Shown: in pieces, positions 33,407 to 41,218 of the stretch | Layout: each line of letters opens with the position of its first letter | Numbering within the stretch: the first letter of the stretch is position 1 | NCBI GenBank assembly: GCA_002422725.1 | Contig: DITE01000109.1 | Coordinates: forward strand, 1 to 42,535 | Origin: Bacteroidales bacterium UBA6192 | Lineage (GTDB): Bacteria; Bacteroidota; Bacteroidia; Bacteroidales; F082 | Length of the DNA: 42,535 nucleotides | Direction of reading: 5' to 3' | The notes under the pieces: generated by a model | Seen by the model: only the letters and a program-made list of their open reading frames with translations | The model's database searches: none | Told to the model about the DNA's origin: nothing | Program-made: the position numbers and the translations under genes

Positions 33407-35392
33407 TTATGGGTTTCGGGGCAACCGAATGATAAAAGTTGTTCCGGTAGGCCCTTTGGCCGGGTTATCATTGGAGTTCAGGGTAATTTTCCCTTTATGC
33501 ATTTTAACAATTCCGTAGCAAAGCGGAAGGCCTAGTCCTGTGCCTTTTCCCACTTCTTTGGTGGTGAAAAATGGCGTAAATATTTTATCCAGATTTTCTT
33601 CCGAAATGCCTGTTCCCGTATCGCTGATCAGAATTTCCACGTCCTCATCACCGGCTTCCCGGAGGGCAACACTCAATGTGCCCCCTTCAGGCATGGCTTC
33701 AACAGCATTTTTTTCAAGGTTTGTCAACACCTGCATCATCTGATCGGCATCCATATACACATAGGGATCATTGAGATCAACCTCAATTTTTACATCGATA
33801 TTGTCGGGAAGGACGATGGATTGAACACTTCGGTTAACAAATTTATCCAGATCTGTTTCGGTGAGCCTCACCTGATTTTTCCGGGCAAAATTGAGCAGTC
33901 CGCCAACAATCTTACGGCAGCGATCGGCTTGTTCCACAATCAGATTCAGGTCGTTGCGTGTGGTTTCATCTTTAACTTCATCGAGCAACAGGTTGCTGTA
34001 CATGGTAATTACTCCGAGTGGATTGTTCAGCTCATGGGCTATGCCTGCCGAAAGCTGTCCCATATGAGCCAGTTTTTCTGATTGCTTGAGTGCTTCGCGG
34101 GCTGTAGCCAGTTCGCTGTTCGACATATTGAGGTTTTCGACCGACTGGTGCAGCTTTTCAATGGTATATGGCAGGCACATCTCATTCTCGGCCAGTCCCT
34201 GAACCACAGCAATAGCATGTTCGATGCAGGTGTCGTAGCCGCAGGCACCACAATCAAGGTAATCCACTGCACTGTGCTTTCCTAAAGAGTGAAGCACTTC
34301 GGCAATCCTGGCCGAAGAGGGCGAACCCATTCTGCGGTCCATAGCCAGAAAAGTTGTCGAATAGTCAATATCTTTGTATTCTTCAATTTCTGCTTTCCAG
34401 TCTTCCTGATTAATCTTGCCCATTTTGTCGTCGACATATTTTGAAATACAGGCGCGACGCACGTATTTCTTCCCATCATTCGACATGCCGGGCCCCATGA
34501 TACAGCCCTCACAGCACAAGAGTTCAAGGTGGCGTGTAGTCAACGAGCCCTGGGCAAATTCGCTGAGCGCATCCTTGATGTTCACGCGCCCTTCGGCAAC
34601 AATAACATCACCTTTGGTGATATCATCCTTTATCTCCATATTCTGCAGCAAGCCATGGCTTACCGGAAAGATGGATCCTTTGGCTGCATAAGGCGGATCA
34701 AAATCGCTGGCGTCAACATGCTTAGGTGTGATTTCCCTTTCCATGAATAACTCACGCAACTCGGTAAAAGTCAGCATATACTCAATTTCGTCCGACTCAG
34801 CTTTCTTGGCCACACAGGGTCCGATGAACACAATCTGCAGGTCGTCGCCGTATTTTTTTTTGAGAACGCGCGAAGCAGCAACCATTGGCGACACAATGGG
34901 AGCCAGGTTTTCGACCAGTTCGGGCTGATAATGCTCAATATAAAATACTATGGCCGGACAGTCGGAAGTAATAATTCCCTTTTCAGGCTGTTCTTCATGC
35001 AGTTTCTTGTATTCCAGTGCAACCATATCTGCACCAAAAGCTACTTCGGTCACATAATCGAAACCCAGTTGACGAACCATCCCTACAAAAGTGCGGTAAT
35101 CGTCAATCTCGGTGAACTCGGCAGGGAAACTGGGTGCAATGCAGGCTGCAGTCCGTTTTTTATTGCGGAGCAGTTCCAGCACTTCTGCAGTCTGACGCAG
35201 ATAGGTTTTGGCCTCCTGACGACAAACCCTCACGCAGTTACCACAACCAATACACCTTTCGCTGATCACTTCGGCCTGGCCATTGATTATTTTGATGGCT
35301 TTCACCGGACATTCACGGACACAGGTGAAACACACCCTGCACCGATCTTTCACGGTGAAAACCAACTGCTTATGTCTGCTATTGTGTGCCAA
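33407..35392 (-). CDS. hydS: HydS-like sensory [FeFe]-hydrogenase fused to a histidine kinase
   Basis: A 661-residue cytosolic protein. Two ferredoxin-type [4Fe-4S] motifs (C18-C28 and C47-C57 regions) precede an H-cluster domain. All four ligand cysteines are present: C145 (TSDCPA), C193 (GPCVAKK), C293 and C297 (LLCCEGC). The proton-relay cysteine of catalytic enzymes (TSCC) is D144, and the MPC methionine is glycine. A further FeS domain (CGACGYDTC..., C381, C384, C389, C406) and a short coiled coil (about 410-440) lead straight into HisKA (H453, IAHELNNPLG) and HATPase (N562, DTGTG 591-595, KGTGLGL). No PAS domain is seen. It fits group C (histidine-kinase-linked) putative H2 sensors, and sits 36 bp after hydA. 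Confidence 0.9.
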   Translation of the reverse strand: MAHNSRHKQLVFTVKDRCRVCFTCVRECPVKAIKIINGQAEVISERCIGCGNCVRVCRQEAKTYLRQTAEVLELLRNKKRTAACIAPSFPAEFTEIDDYRTFVGMVRQLGFDYVTEVAFGADMVALEYKKLHEEQPEKGIITSDCPAIVFYIEHYQPELVENLAPIVSPMVAASRVLKKKYGDDLQIVFIGPCVAKKAESDEIEYMLTFTELRELFMEREITPKHVDASDFDPPYAAKGSIFPVSHGLLQNMEIKDDITKGDVIVAEGRVNIKDALSEFAQGSLTTRHLELLCCEGCIMGPGMSNDGKKYVRRACISKYVDDKMGKINQEDWKAEIEEYKDIDYSTTFLAMDRRMGSPSSARIAEVLHSLGKHSAVDYLDCGACGYDTCIEHAIAVVQGLAENEMCLPYTIEKLHQSVENLNMSNSELATAREALKQSEKLAHMGQLSAGIAHELNNPLGVITMYSNLLLDEVKDETTRNDLNLIVEQADRCRKIVGGLLNFARKNQVRLTETDLDKFVNRSVQSIVLPDNIDVKIEVDLNDPYVYMDADQMMQVLTNLEKNAVEAMPEGGTLSVALREAGDEDVEILISDTGTGISEENLDKIFTPFFTTKEVGKGTGLGLPLCYGIVKMHKGKITLNSNDNPAKGPTGTTFIIRLPRNP

Positions 35393-35428
35393 ATTCTTGT
35401 GGTGCTTTGGACGGTAAAATTACATCCT

Positions 35429-37150
35429 TTACTTTATCTCGCGTTTCTGATAATGGGTATGCAAAAGTTCATGGCTTTTGTGACCAAGGGGTTTTCCCAG
35501 GAATTTATCGTAAAGCTCAACAATATACGGGTTTTTATGTGATACCTTGATGGCATCTTTTTCATCGATGTCGTAAAGGGTAGTCATCCTGGCCCTGATA
35601 GCTTCTTCATCGGCACCTATGGGCTGACCTCCGCCGTTTATACAACCGCCCGGGCAAGCCATCACCTCGATGAAATGAATGTCGTTCCGGCCATTTTTGA
35701 TCTCTTCCATCAGCAGACTGGCATTCTGCAAGCCACTAACCACAGCCACACCAACTTCGAGTTCGCCGATTTGCACTTTGGCCTCCTTGCGACCTTCAAG
35801 TCCGCGGACACCCCTGACCTGGAATTTCACCATTTCCTTACCGGTAATCAGATAATGGGCAGTGCGGATAGCCGCTTCCATCACCCCTCCTGAGGCCCCG
35901 AATATCTTTCCGGCCGATGAACGTGTGCCAAGTGGCGAGTCAGCGATTTCTGGTTCGAGCTTGTGAATGTCGATTCCATGGAGTCTGATCAGGCGCGCGA
36001 GCTCACGGGTGGTGAGTACGGCATCAACATCCGAAATGCCATTCTGTGTCATCTCTTCGCGCTGTTGCTCGAATTTCTTGGCAGTGCAGGGCATTACCGA
36101 AACCGAGTAAATCTTCTCGGGGTCGATGCCTTCGGTCTGGGCAAAATAACTCTTCACTATTGCACCCATCATCTGCTGAGGCGACTTGCATGTGGAGAGG
36201 TTGTCGAGCATATCCTGATGGAATTCCTCTGCAAACTTAACCCAGGCTGGGCAACAACTGGTTACCATTGGTAATGTTCCGCCACTTTTTACCCGATGAA
36301 CAAGTTCCGAGGCTTCTTCCATAATGGTCAGGTCGGCCGAGAATGATGTGTCAAATACGTAATCGAATCCGATTCGACGCAATGCAGCATTCATGATCCC
36401 GATAATATTTTGTCCGGGCTTGAAACCAAATTCTTCGGCCAATGTAACCGAAATAGACGGTGCATATTGAATGATGACCGTTTTGTTCGGGTCGTTGAGG
36501 TTATCCTTTGTTTCGGCCAGATGCGATTTTTCCTTGAGCGCACCGGTTGGGCACACCATGATACACTGGCCACAATTAACACAACTCGAAAGGTTGAGTC
36601 CGTGATTGAATGCAGTATCAATAAATGTTTTGCTTCCGCGGCCAACAAACTCGATGGCTGAAACACCCTCAATCTCTTCACACACCCTCACACAACGGCC
36701 GCAAAGAATACATTTGGCCGGATCGCGCACTATGCTGGCACTTGACACATCCAGTTTATAATTGTTCTTCTGCCCACTGATGCGCCTCTCGCGTATATTC
36801 AGGTCTTCCGACAGCTTCTGCAATTCACAGTTGCCATTCCTTTCGCAATAAAGACAGTCGTCAGGATGGTTCGAGAGCAGCAACTCTACAATGGTTTTGC
36901 GCGATTCAATCACCCTGGATGAATGCGTGCTGATTTTCATTCCGTCGGTCACAGGCTCGGAGCAGGCAGTGACGAGGTTGCGTCTGCCTTCCACTTCAAC
37001 CACACACATACGGCACGATCCTGTGGGGAAAAGGCCTTTCATGTGGCAAAGGGTGGGCACACTCATGCCATTTCGTTGCAAAGCATCCAGAATAGTCTCG
37101 CCCTTATTGGCGCTGAGCTTGTTATTGTTGACTTCTATAGTGAAATTCAT
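35429..37150 (-). CDS. hydA: NADH-linked [FeFe]-hydrogenase catalytic subunit HydA
   Basis: A 573-residue enzyme of the modular group A type. N-terminal [2Fe-2S] ligands are C35, C46, C49 and C63; the His-ligated [4Fe-4S] has H95, C99, C102 and C108; two ferredoxin clusters follow (C147, C150, C153, C157, C190, C193, C196, C200). The H-cluster domain has TSCCPAW (relay C299, ligand C300), MPCTAKK (C355) and MACPGGCINGGG (C499, C503), numbering that coincides with Clostridium CpI as I recall it. A small-subunit-like C-terminus closes it. It catalyses H2 evolution or uptake as part of HydABC. Confidence 0.96.
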   Translation of the reverse strand: MNFTIEVNNNKLSANKGETILDALQRNGMSVPTLCHMKGLFPTGSCRMCVVEVEGRRNLVTACSEPVTDGMKISTHSSRVIESRKTIVELLLSNHPDDCLYCERNGNCELQKLSEDLNIRERRISGQKNNYKLDVSSASIVRDPAKCILCGRCVRVCEEIEGVSAIEFVGRGSKTFIDTAFNHGLNLSSCVNCGQCIMVCPTGALKEKSHLAETKDNLNDPNKTVIIQYAPSISVTLAEEFGFKPGQNIIGIMNAALRRIGFDYVFDTSFSADLTIMEEASELVHRVKSGGTLPMVTSCCPAWVKFAEEFHQDMLDNLSTCKSPQQMMGAIVKSYFAQTEGIDPEKIYSVSVMPCTAKKFEQQREEMTQNGISDVDAVLTTRELARLIRLHGIDIHKLEPEIADSPLGTRSSAGKIFGASGGVMEAAIRTAHYLITGKEMVKFQVRGVRGLEGRKEAKVQIGELEVGVAVVSGLQNASLLMEEIKNGRNDIHFIEVMACPGGCINGGGQPIGADEEAIRARMTTLYDIDEKDAIKVSHKNPYIVELYDKFLGKPLGHKSHELLHTHYQKREIK

Positions 37151-37182
37151 GTCTGTAGTATTTTGTTGTTAGTTTTGTTGTT

Positions 37183-39123
37183 TTAGCTGACTTTCACCGC
37201 ATTGAAGTTACAGGCTTCTTCGCAGGCACCGCAACTGATACATTTGTCGGGAATGATGAAGTGGGGCTGCTTGCGTCCGCCAATAATGGCATTGGTGGGG
37301 CATTTCTTTGCACAGAGGGTACATCCTGTACAGTTCTCTACATCGATTGTGTAAACCCTCAGATTCTTGCAGACGCCGGCGCGGCATTTCTTGTCAAACA
37401 CATGCTCTTCATATTCCTCCCTAAACCAGGTGAGTGTGCTCAGTACAGGATTTGGAGCCGACTGGCCAAGGCCACAGAGGGATGTGTCGCGGATAACTCT
37501 TCCGAGCTTTTCGATCTGCAGCACCCCTTTGAAACGGGCAAGAGGCTCGTGGGTTTCCCTGTTCTTGGGCTTGGTGGTGATGCTTTCGAGTATCTCGAGC
37601 ATGCGCCGGGTACCTTCGCGGCAGGGGATACATTTTCCGCAACTTTCGCGCTGGATGAAATCCATGAAGAACTTGGCGATGTCAACCATACAGGTATCTT
37701 CGTCCATGACAACCATACCGCCCGAGCCCATCATGGCTCCTACATTGACAAGCGATTCGTAATCAATCTGAATATCGAGGTTCTTGTCGGTTACACAACC
37801 CCCCGATGGGCCGCCCATCTGAACGGCTTTGAATTTCTTTCCGTTTGGAATGCCTCCGGCAACATTAAAGATTATCTCCCTGACGGTGGTCCCCATCGGA
37901 ATTTCAACAAGTCCGGTGAGCGAAATTTTTCCTGAAAGGGCAAATACTTTTGTCCCCTTGCTGGTGGCTGTGCCCATCGAGCTAAACCAGTCGGCACCTT
38001 TGTTGACGATGGTTGGCAGGTTCGACAATGTTTCCACATTGTTGATGATGGTAGGTTTGCCGAATAAACCACTTGTGGCCGGGAAGGGTGGCCTGGGTCT
38101 GGGCATGCCCCTTTTGCCTTCGATACTGTGGATCAAGGCTGTTTCTTCGCCGCAGACAAATGCCCCGGCACCTTTTTTGATCACTATTTCGAGATCGGTT
38201 CCCGACCCGAAAATATTTTTTCCTATTAAACCATATTCTTTGGCCTGGTCGATGGCAATCACCAAACGTTCGATAGCCAGCGGATACTCAGCACGGATAT
38301 ACACATAAGCTTTTGACGCTCCAATAGCATAGGCTGCTATGGCCATACCCTCGAGCAATTTGTGTGGATCGCCTTCGATTACAGCTCTGTCCATGAATGC
38401 ACCCGGGTCGCCTTCGTCGGCATTGCAGATCAGGTATTTCTGATCAGCTTCGGTACCCAGGGCAAATTTCCATTTCTTACCTGTTGGGAAGCCGCCACCG
38501 CCACGTCCCCGCAAGCCACTTTTTTCGATAAAATCGCACAGTTCTTCACGACCAAACACCTTGAGTGCATTCAGGTAAGCTTTGTAGCCATCGCGGGCAA
38601 TATATTCTTCTATACTCACTGGATTGCTAACACCGCAGTTTTCGAGTACGATTCGAAGTTGTGGTTTAAAGAACGGATGATCTTTCAGGTTGGGAACACC
38701 TTCCCAGCTTTGCTGTGACTCTTGCTCCCCAAACTGACCCAGTGTTTCATGGTCCGGCAATGTTCCGGCAAATATTTTATCCAGTATTCCTTTTACTTTC
38801 TCACCGCTAACATGTTCGAAGGAAATACGCTTTTTCCCTGGCAGTTTTATATCGAGCAGTGGTTCGGACGAGCACAAGCCGATACATCCAACAGGAATTA
38901 CCTCAGCTTCAATGCCGTTTTCCGACAACCAGGCTTTTGCATTATCCATGGTTTCGGCAGCTCCGGCACCAAGACCGCAGGTTCCGGCACCAACAAACAC
39001 CAGGGGTTTGTCGTTTTCGTCGCTTCTCAATAATCTCATCTGCTGTTGCACCGCAGGACTGAGCTTTATTTTATCGGTGTGCTTCAACACATTTTCAATC
39101 AGATATGTCTTGTCGGCAATCAT
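37183..39123 (-). CDS. hydB: NADH-linked [FeFe]-hydrogenase flavoprotein subunit HydB (NuoF-like)
   Basis: A 646-residue subunit. An N-terminal thioredoxin-like region holds only three of the usual four [2Fe-2S] cysteines (C49, C80, C84). The NuoF core has the FMN and NADH sites (GLRGRGGGGFPTGKKW and GAGAFVCGEETALI), followed by the SLBB region and a [4Fe-4S] site (SCGKCIPCREG ... LCGLG). A C-terminal double ferredoxin domain follows (NCTGCTLCAKKC, KCISCGACEEAC). It oxidises or reduces NAD(P)H and passes electrons to HydA. Whether it also bifurcates with ferredoxin cannot be decided from sequence. Overlaps hydC by 4 bp. Confidence 0.95.
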   Translation of the reverse strand: MIADKTYLIENVLKHTDKIKLSPAVQQQMRLLRSDENDKPLVFVGAGTCGLGAGAAETMDNAKAWLSENGIEAEVIPVGCIGLCSSEPLLDIKLPGKKRISFEHVSGEKVKGILDKIFAGTLPDHETLGQFGEQESQQSWEGVPNLKDHPFFKPQLRIVLENCGVSNPVSIEEYIARDGYKAYLNALKVFGREELCDFIEKSGLRGRGGGGFPTGKKWKFALGTEADQKYLICNADEGDPGAFMDRAVIEGDPHKLLEGMAIAAYAIGASKAYVYIRAEYPLAIERLVIAIDQAKEYGLIGKNIFGSGTDLEIVIKKGAGAFVCGEETALIHSIEGKRGMPRPRPPFPATSGLFGKPTIINNVETLSNLPTIVNKGADWFSSMGTATSKGTKVFALSGKISLTGLVEIPMGTTVREIIFNVAGGIPNGKKFKAVQMGGPSGGCVTDKNLDIQIDYESLVNVGAMMGSGGMVVMDEDTCMVDIAKFFMDFIQRESCGKCIPCREGTRRMLEILESITTKPKNRETHEPLARFKGVLQIEKLGRVIRDTSLCGLGQSAPNPVLSTLTWFREEYEEHVFDKKCRAGVCKNLRVYTIDVENCTGCTLCAKKCPTNAIIGGRKQPHFIIPDKCISCGACEEACNFNAVKVS

Positions 39124-39590
39124 GATACTACCTCCCTGTTTCTATAAGCTTCAAAAATGGTTTTAATGGATTCGGAATTAACCTTGGCATGAAACTCCCC
39201 GTTGATGCTGATCACCGGAGCCAGTCCACAGGCACCTATACAGGCTACTACCTCGAGGCTGAACAACTTATCTTTGGTTGTCATCCCGGCCTTCACTTTC
39301 AGGTTTTTCTCAATTTCATCCAGCACAGTAGCCGATCCAAGCACATGGCATGCTGTGCCACGACAAACCTGCACGTGATACTTTCCGGGCTGGGTAAACC
39401 TGAACTGGTTGTAAAAAGTGGCCACACCAAATATCTTGCTGGTAGGCATTTTCAGAAATTTGCCGACTTCAACAACGGATTCTTCCGACAAAAACCCCAG
39501 ATGTTCCTGAACCTGTTGCAGGATCGGGATCAGGCTATCGTGCCCTGCGCTGGGATACTTATCCAAAATGTCCTGAATTTCGCTTCTCAT
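39120..39590 (-). CDS. hydC: NADH-linked [FeFe]-hydrogenase subunit HydC (NuoE-like)
   Basis: A 156-residue protein with a NuoE-type thioredoxin-like [2Fe-2S] domain. The ligands are C76 and C81 (CRGTAC) and C117 and C121 (ACIGAC). The N-terminal helical part (LIPILQQVQEHLGFLSEE and FGVATFYNQF) is conserved with complex I NuoE. It forms the HydBC electron-input module. It is the first structural hydrogenase gene, 58 bp after a receiver gene, and its stop overlaps the hydB start (ATGA). Confidence 0.95.
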   Translation of the reverse strand: MRSEIQDILDKYPSAGHDSLIPILQQVQEHLGFLSEESVVEVGKFLKMPTSKIFGVATFYNQFRFTQPGKYHVQVCRGTACHVLGSATVLDEIEKNLKVKAGMTTKDKLFSLEVVACIGACGLAPVISINGEFHAKVNSESIKTIFEAYRNREVVS

Positions 39591-39648
39591 GATTCTATAT
39601 TTATTGTTAGGTTTTAGCGTGTTTAGTCAGTCTGTTGAAAAGAATGTT

Positions 39649-40164
39649 TCAGGCAGACTGTTGCTGTTTTTTGGCCAGTAGTCTTTCTACTTCGGGCAGG
39701 ACACGGGCACGGTCAACGGGCTTGCGAAGGAAACCATCAACAGGCACCCAAACCGAACGGCCATCCTCGGCACGGTAGTCAATCCCCGAATTGCCGGTGA
39801 CTATGTCGCGAATCAGGATAACCTGAAGCTCTTTGTAGTTTGGATCATTGCGAAATTCACGCGCCATAGCCTGTACGCTTGGTTTGGTGGTCATGAGCAC
39901 TTCGATAGAGGTTTCGATCAGGATTGGAATGCCCTTCAACTCCGGTTTATCAACAAACTCGCGTGCCATCTCAAAGCCTTCATAATGGGTTGTCATCATA
40001 ACATCGAGGATGGCGAGGTCAGGTTTTTCGGCAAGAGCCATTTCGATGCCTTCTTTCTTGTTGAAAGCCGAAACAACTTCATAACCTTCTTTGTTCAGGA
40101 TTTGTTCCAGTACAGTGATCACGTCCATATCGTCGTCAACCACCAGAATTTTTGCTTTTTTCAT
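39649..40164 (-). CDS. Response regulator receiver with an internal insertion
   Basis: A 171-residue receiver protein: acidic D10-D12, phosphoacceptor D54 (AILDVMMTTHYEGF) and K148 (GFLRKPVDRARV). A normal receiver domain has ~60 residues between the phosphoacceptor and the lysine, while here there are 94. The extra ~35-45 residues (about 86-140, with AMAREFRNDPNYKELQ and SGIDYRAEDGRSVWVP) lie between strands 4 and 5. No output domain is present. It is the first gene of the hydrogenase operon, behind a plausible promoter. Confidence 0.88.
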   Translation of the reverse strand: MKKAKILVVDDDMDVITVLEQILNKEGYEVVSAFNKKEGIEMALAEKPDLAILDVMMTTHYEGFEMAREFVDKPELKGIPILIETSIEVLMTTKPSVQAMAREFRNDPNYKELQVILIRDIVTGNSGIDYRAEDGRSVWVPVDGFLRKPVDRARVLPEVERLLAKKQQQSA

Positions 40165-40216
40165 GTCTTCAGTTTTTTAGGTTTGTACTATTGTGAATTA
40201 CTTAACAATGATGATA

Positions 40217-40245
40217 CAAAATTACAACCAAAACTTATAACACAA
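40217..40245 (-). promoter_or_regulatory. Putative promoter of the hydrogenase operon
   Basis: Minus-strand TTG (40243-40245), 18 bp, then TAATTTTG (40217-40224) is close to the Bacteroidota consensus. It lies 53 bp upstream of the first gene, in a 246-bp gap with no other recognised feature. The spacer is one base shorter than usual. Confidence 0.45.
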
Positions 40246-40410
40246 TAGGTTATTTGTTACTGATTTCACAATGAAAAATGCAAGACTATTGCGCAGGTTA
40301 AACCAGTACTTTTACGCAAAAGGTGATAAACATATCTGAAAACCAACACTATTGAGGGTCCTTTATGGATGAAAAGCCCTGGATTGAGGTGGATGTTGCC
40401 GGTTTAACAC

Positions 40411-41055
40411 CTAAATCACAACCAGCCCGTGCTTGATGGCATACGCCAGCAATGAAATGGTGTTTTTACAATTGGTTTTGGCCAAAAGGTTGGATTTGTG
40501 GCCCACTATGGTACGTTCGCTTACAAACATTCGGCTAGCTATTTCCTTGTTTGTCAGGCCTTCGGCTAAAAGCTGCAGCACTTCACGTTCACGTTTAGTG
40601 ATATTGACCTCATCCTCGGGCTTGTCATCACGCGACATGCTGCGGGTGAAGAAATCCCAGAGTTCTTCACTGTAATAGGTACGTCCGTTGTACACTGCCT
40701 GTAAAGCCCTGTCGAGCACCTCCTTGCGGATATTTTTCAGCAAGAATCCTCTTGCTCCGGCGCCGATCATATCCTGTATGCACGACTCGTCTCTGAACAT
40801 GCTCAATGCAATAATCTTGATTCCCGGGTACTTCTCAACTGCTTTACGGGTTGCTTCGATGCCATCCATCACTGGCATGTCGACGTCCATTAACACGATA
40901 TCAGCCTCTTCCTGCTCCCTGACACGAAGAAAGTCAAGTCCGTTTTCGGCTTCGCCAACAATTTTTGCATAGCCCAGCTTGCTGATGATGAGCTTTAATC
41001 CGGCACGAAAAATCTCGTGGTCATCCACCAGTATGATACGGATAACAGGATCCAT
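40411..41055 (-). CDS. NarL/FixJ-family response regulator (REC + LuxR-type HTH)
   Basis: A 214-residue two-domain regulator. The receiver domain has D11/D12 and phosphoacceptor D57 (VLMDVDMPVMDG). The C-terminal LuxR-type helix-turn-helix is clear (TKREREVLQLLAEGLTNKEIA and MFVSERTIVGHKSNL). It is the only response regulator in the window with a DNA-binding output. It lies 246 bp upstream of the hydrogenase operon in the same orientation, separated by the operon's putative promoter, so it is a candidate end point of the hydrogen-sensing relay. That link is inference; its cognate kinase could be elsewhere. Confidence 0.92.
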   Translation of the reverse strand: MDPVIRIILVDDHEIFRAGLKLIISKLGYAKIVGEAENGLDFLRVREQEEADIVLMDVDMPVMDGIEATRKAVEKYPGIKIIALSMFRDESCIQDMIGAGARGFLLKNIRKEVLDRALQAVYNGRTYYSEELWDFFTRSMSRDDKPEDEVNITKREREVLQLLAEGLTNKEIASRMFVSERTIVGHKSNLLAKTNCKNTISLLAYAIKHGLVVI

Positions 41056-41074
41056 AGTGTTTATTTATTAACAG

Positions 41075-41082
41075 CAAAAGTA
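41075..41082 (-). promoter_or_regulatory. -7 element of the NarL-type regulator gene
   Basis: Minus-strand TACTTTTG, a TAnnTTTG match, 20 bp before the ATG at 41055. No well-spaced TTG was seen. Confidence 0.4.
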
Positions 41083-41110
41083 ATTCTTTCTTTTGAATGG
41101 GCAGTTTAAC

Positions 41111-41134
41111 TGTCGCCGTGGCGACAATTTTTTT
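41111..41134 (+). terminator. Terminator-like hairpin in plus orientation
   Basis: TGTCGC, CGTG loop, GCGACA (41111-41126) is followed by A and seven T on the plus strand. No plus-strand gene lies upstream; both neighbours run on the minus strand. It may stop an antisense transcript or simply be a hairpin in the 163-bp gap. Confidence 0.35.
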
Positions 41135-41218
41135 ATGCAAAAAGAAACCCAGTCTTAAGCCTTTCGGGTTCAAATGTTCAGGGTTCGTTCTCCCGGCTAA
41201 AGCATCAATTCGATTATC

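Noticed and set aside
37261..37935. Plus-strand open frame (224 codons) opposite hydB
   Set aside because: Shadow of the NuoF-like gene; cysteine- and histidine-rich only because it mirrors the FeS motifs.
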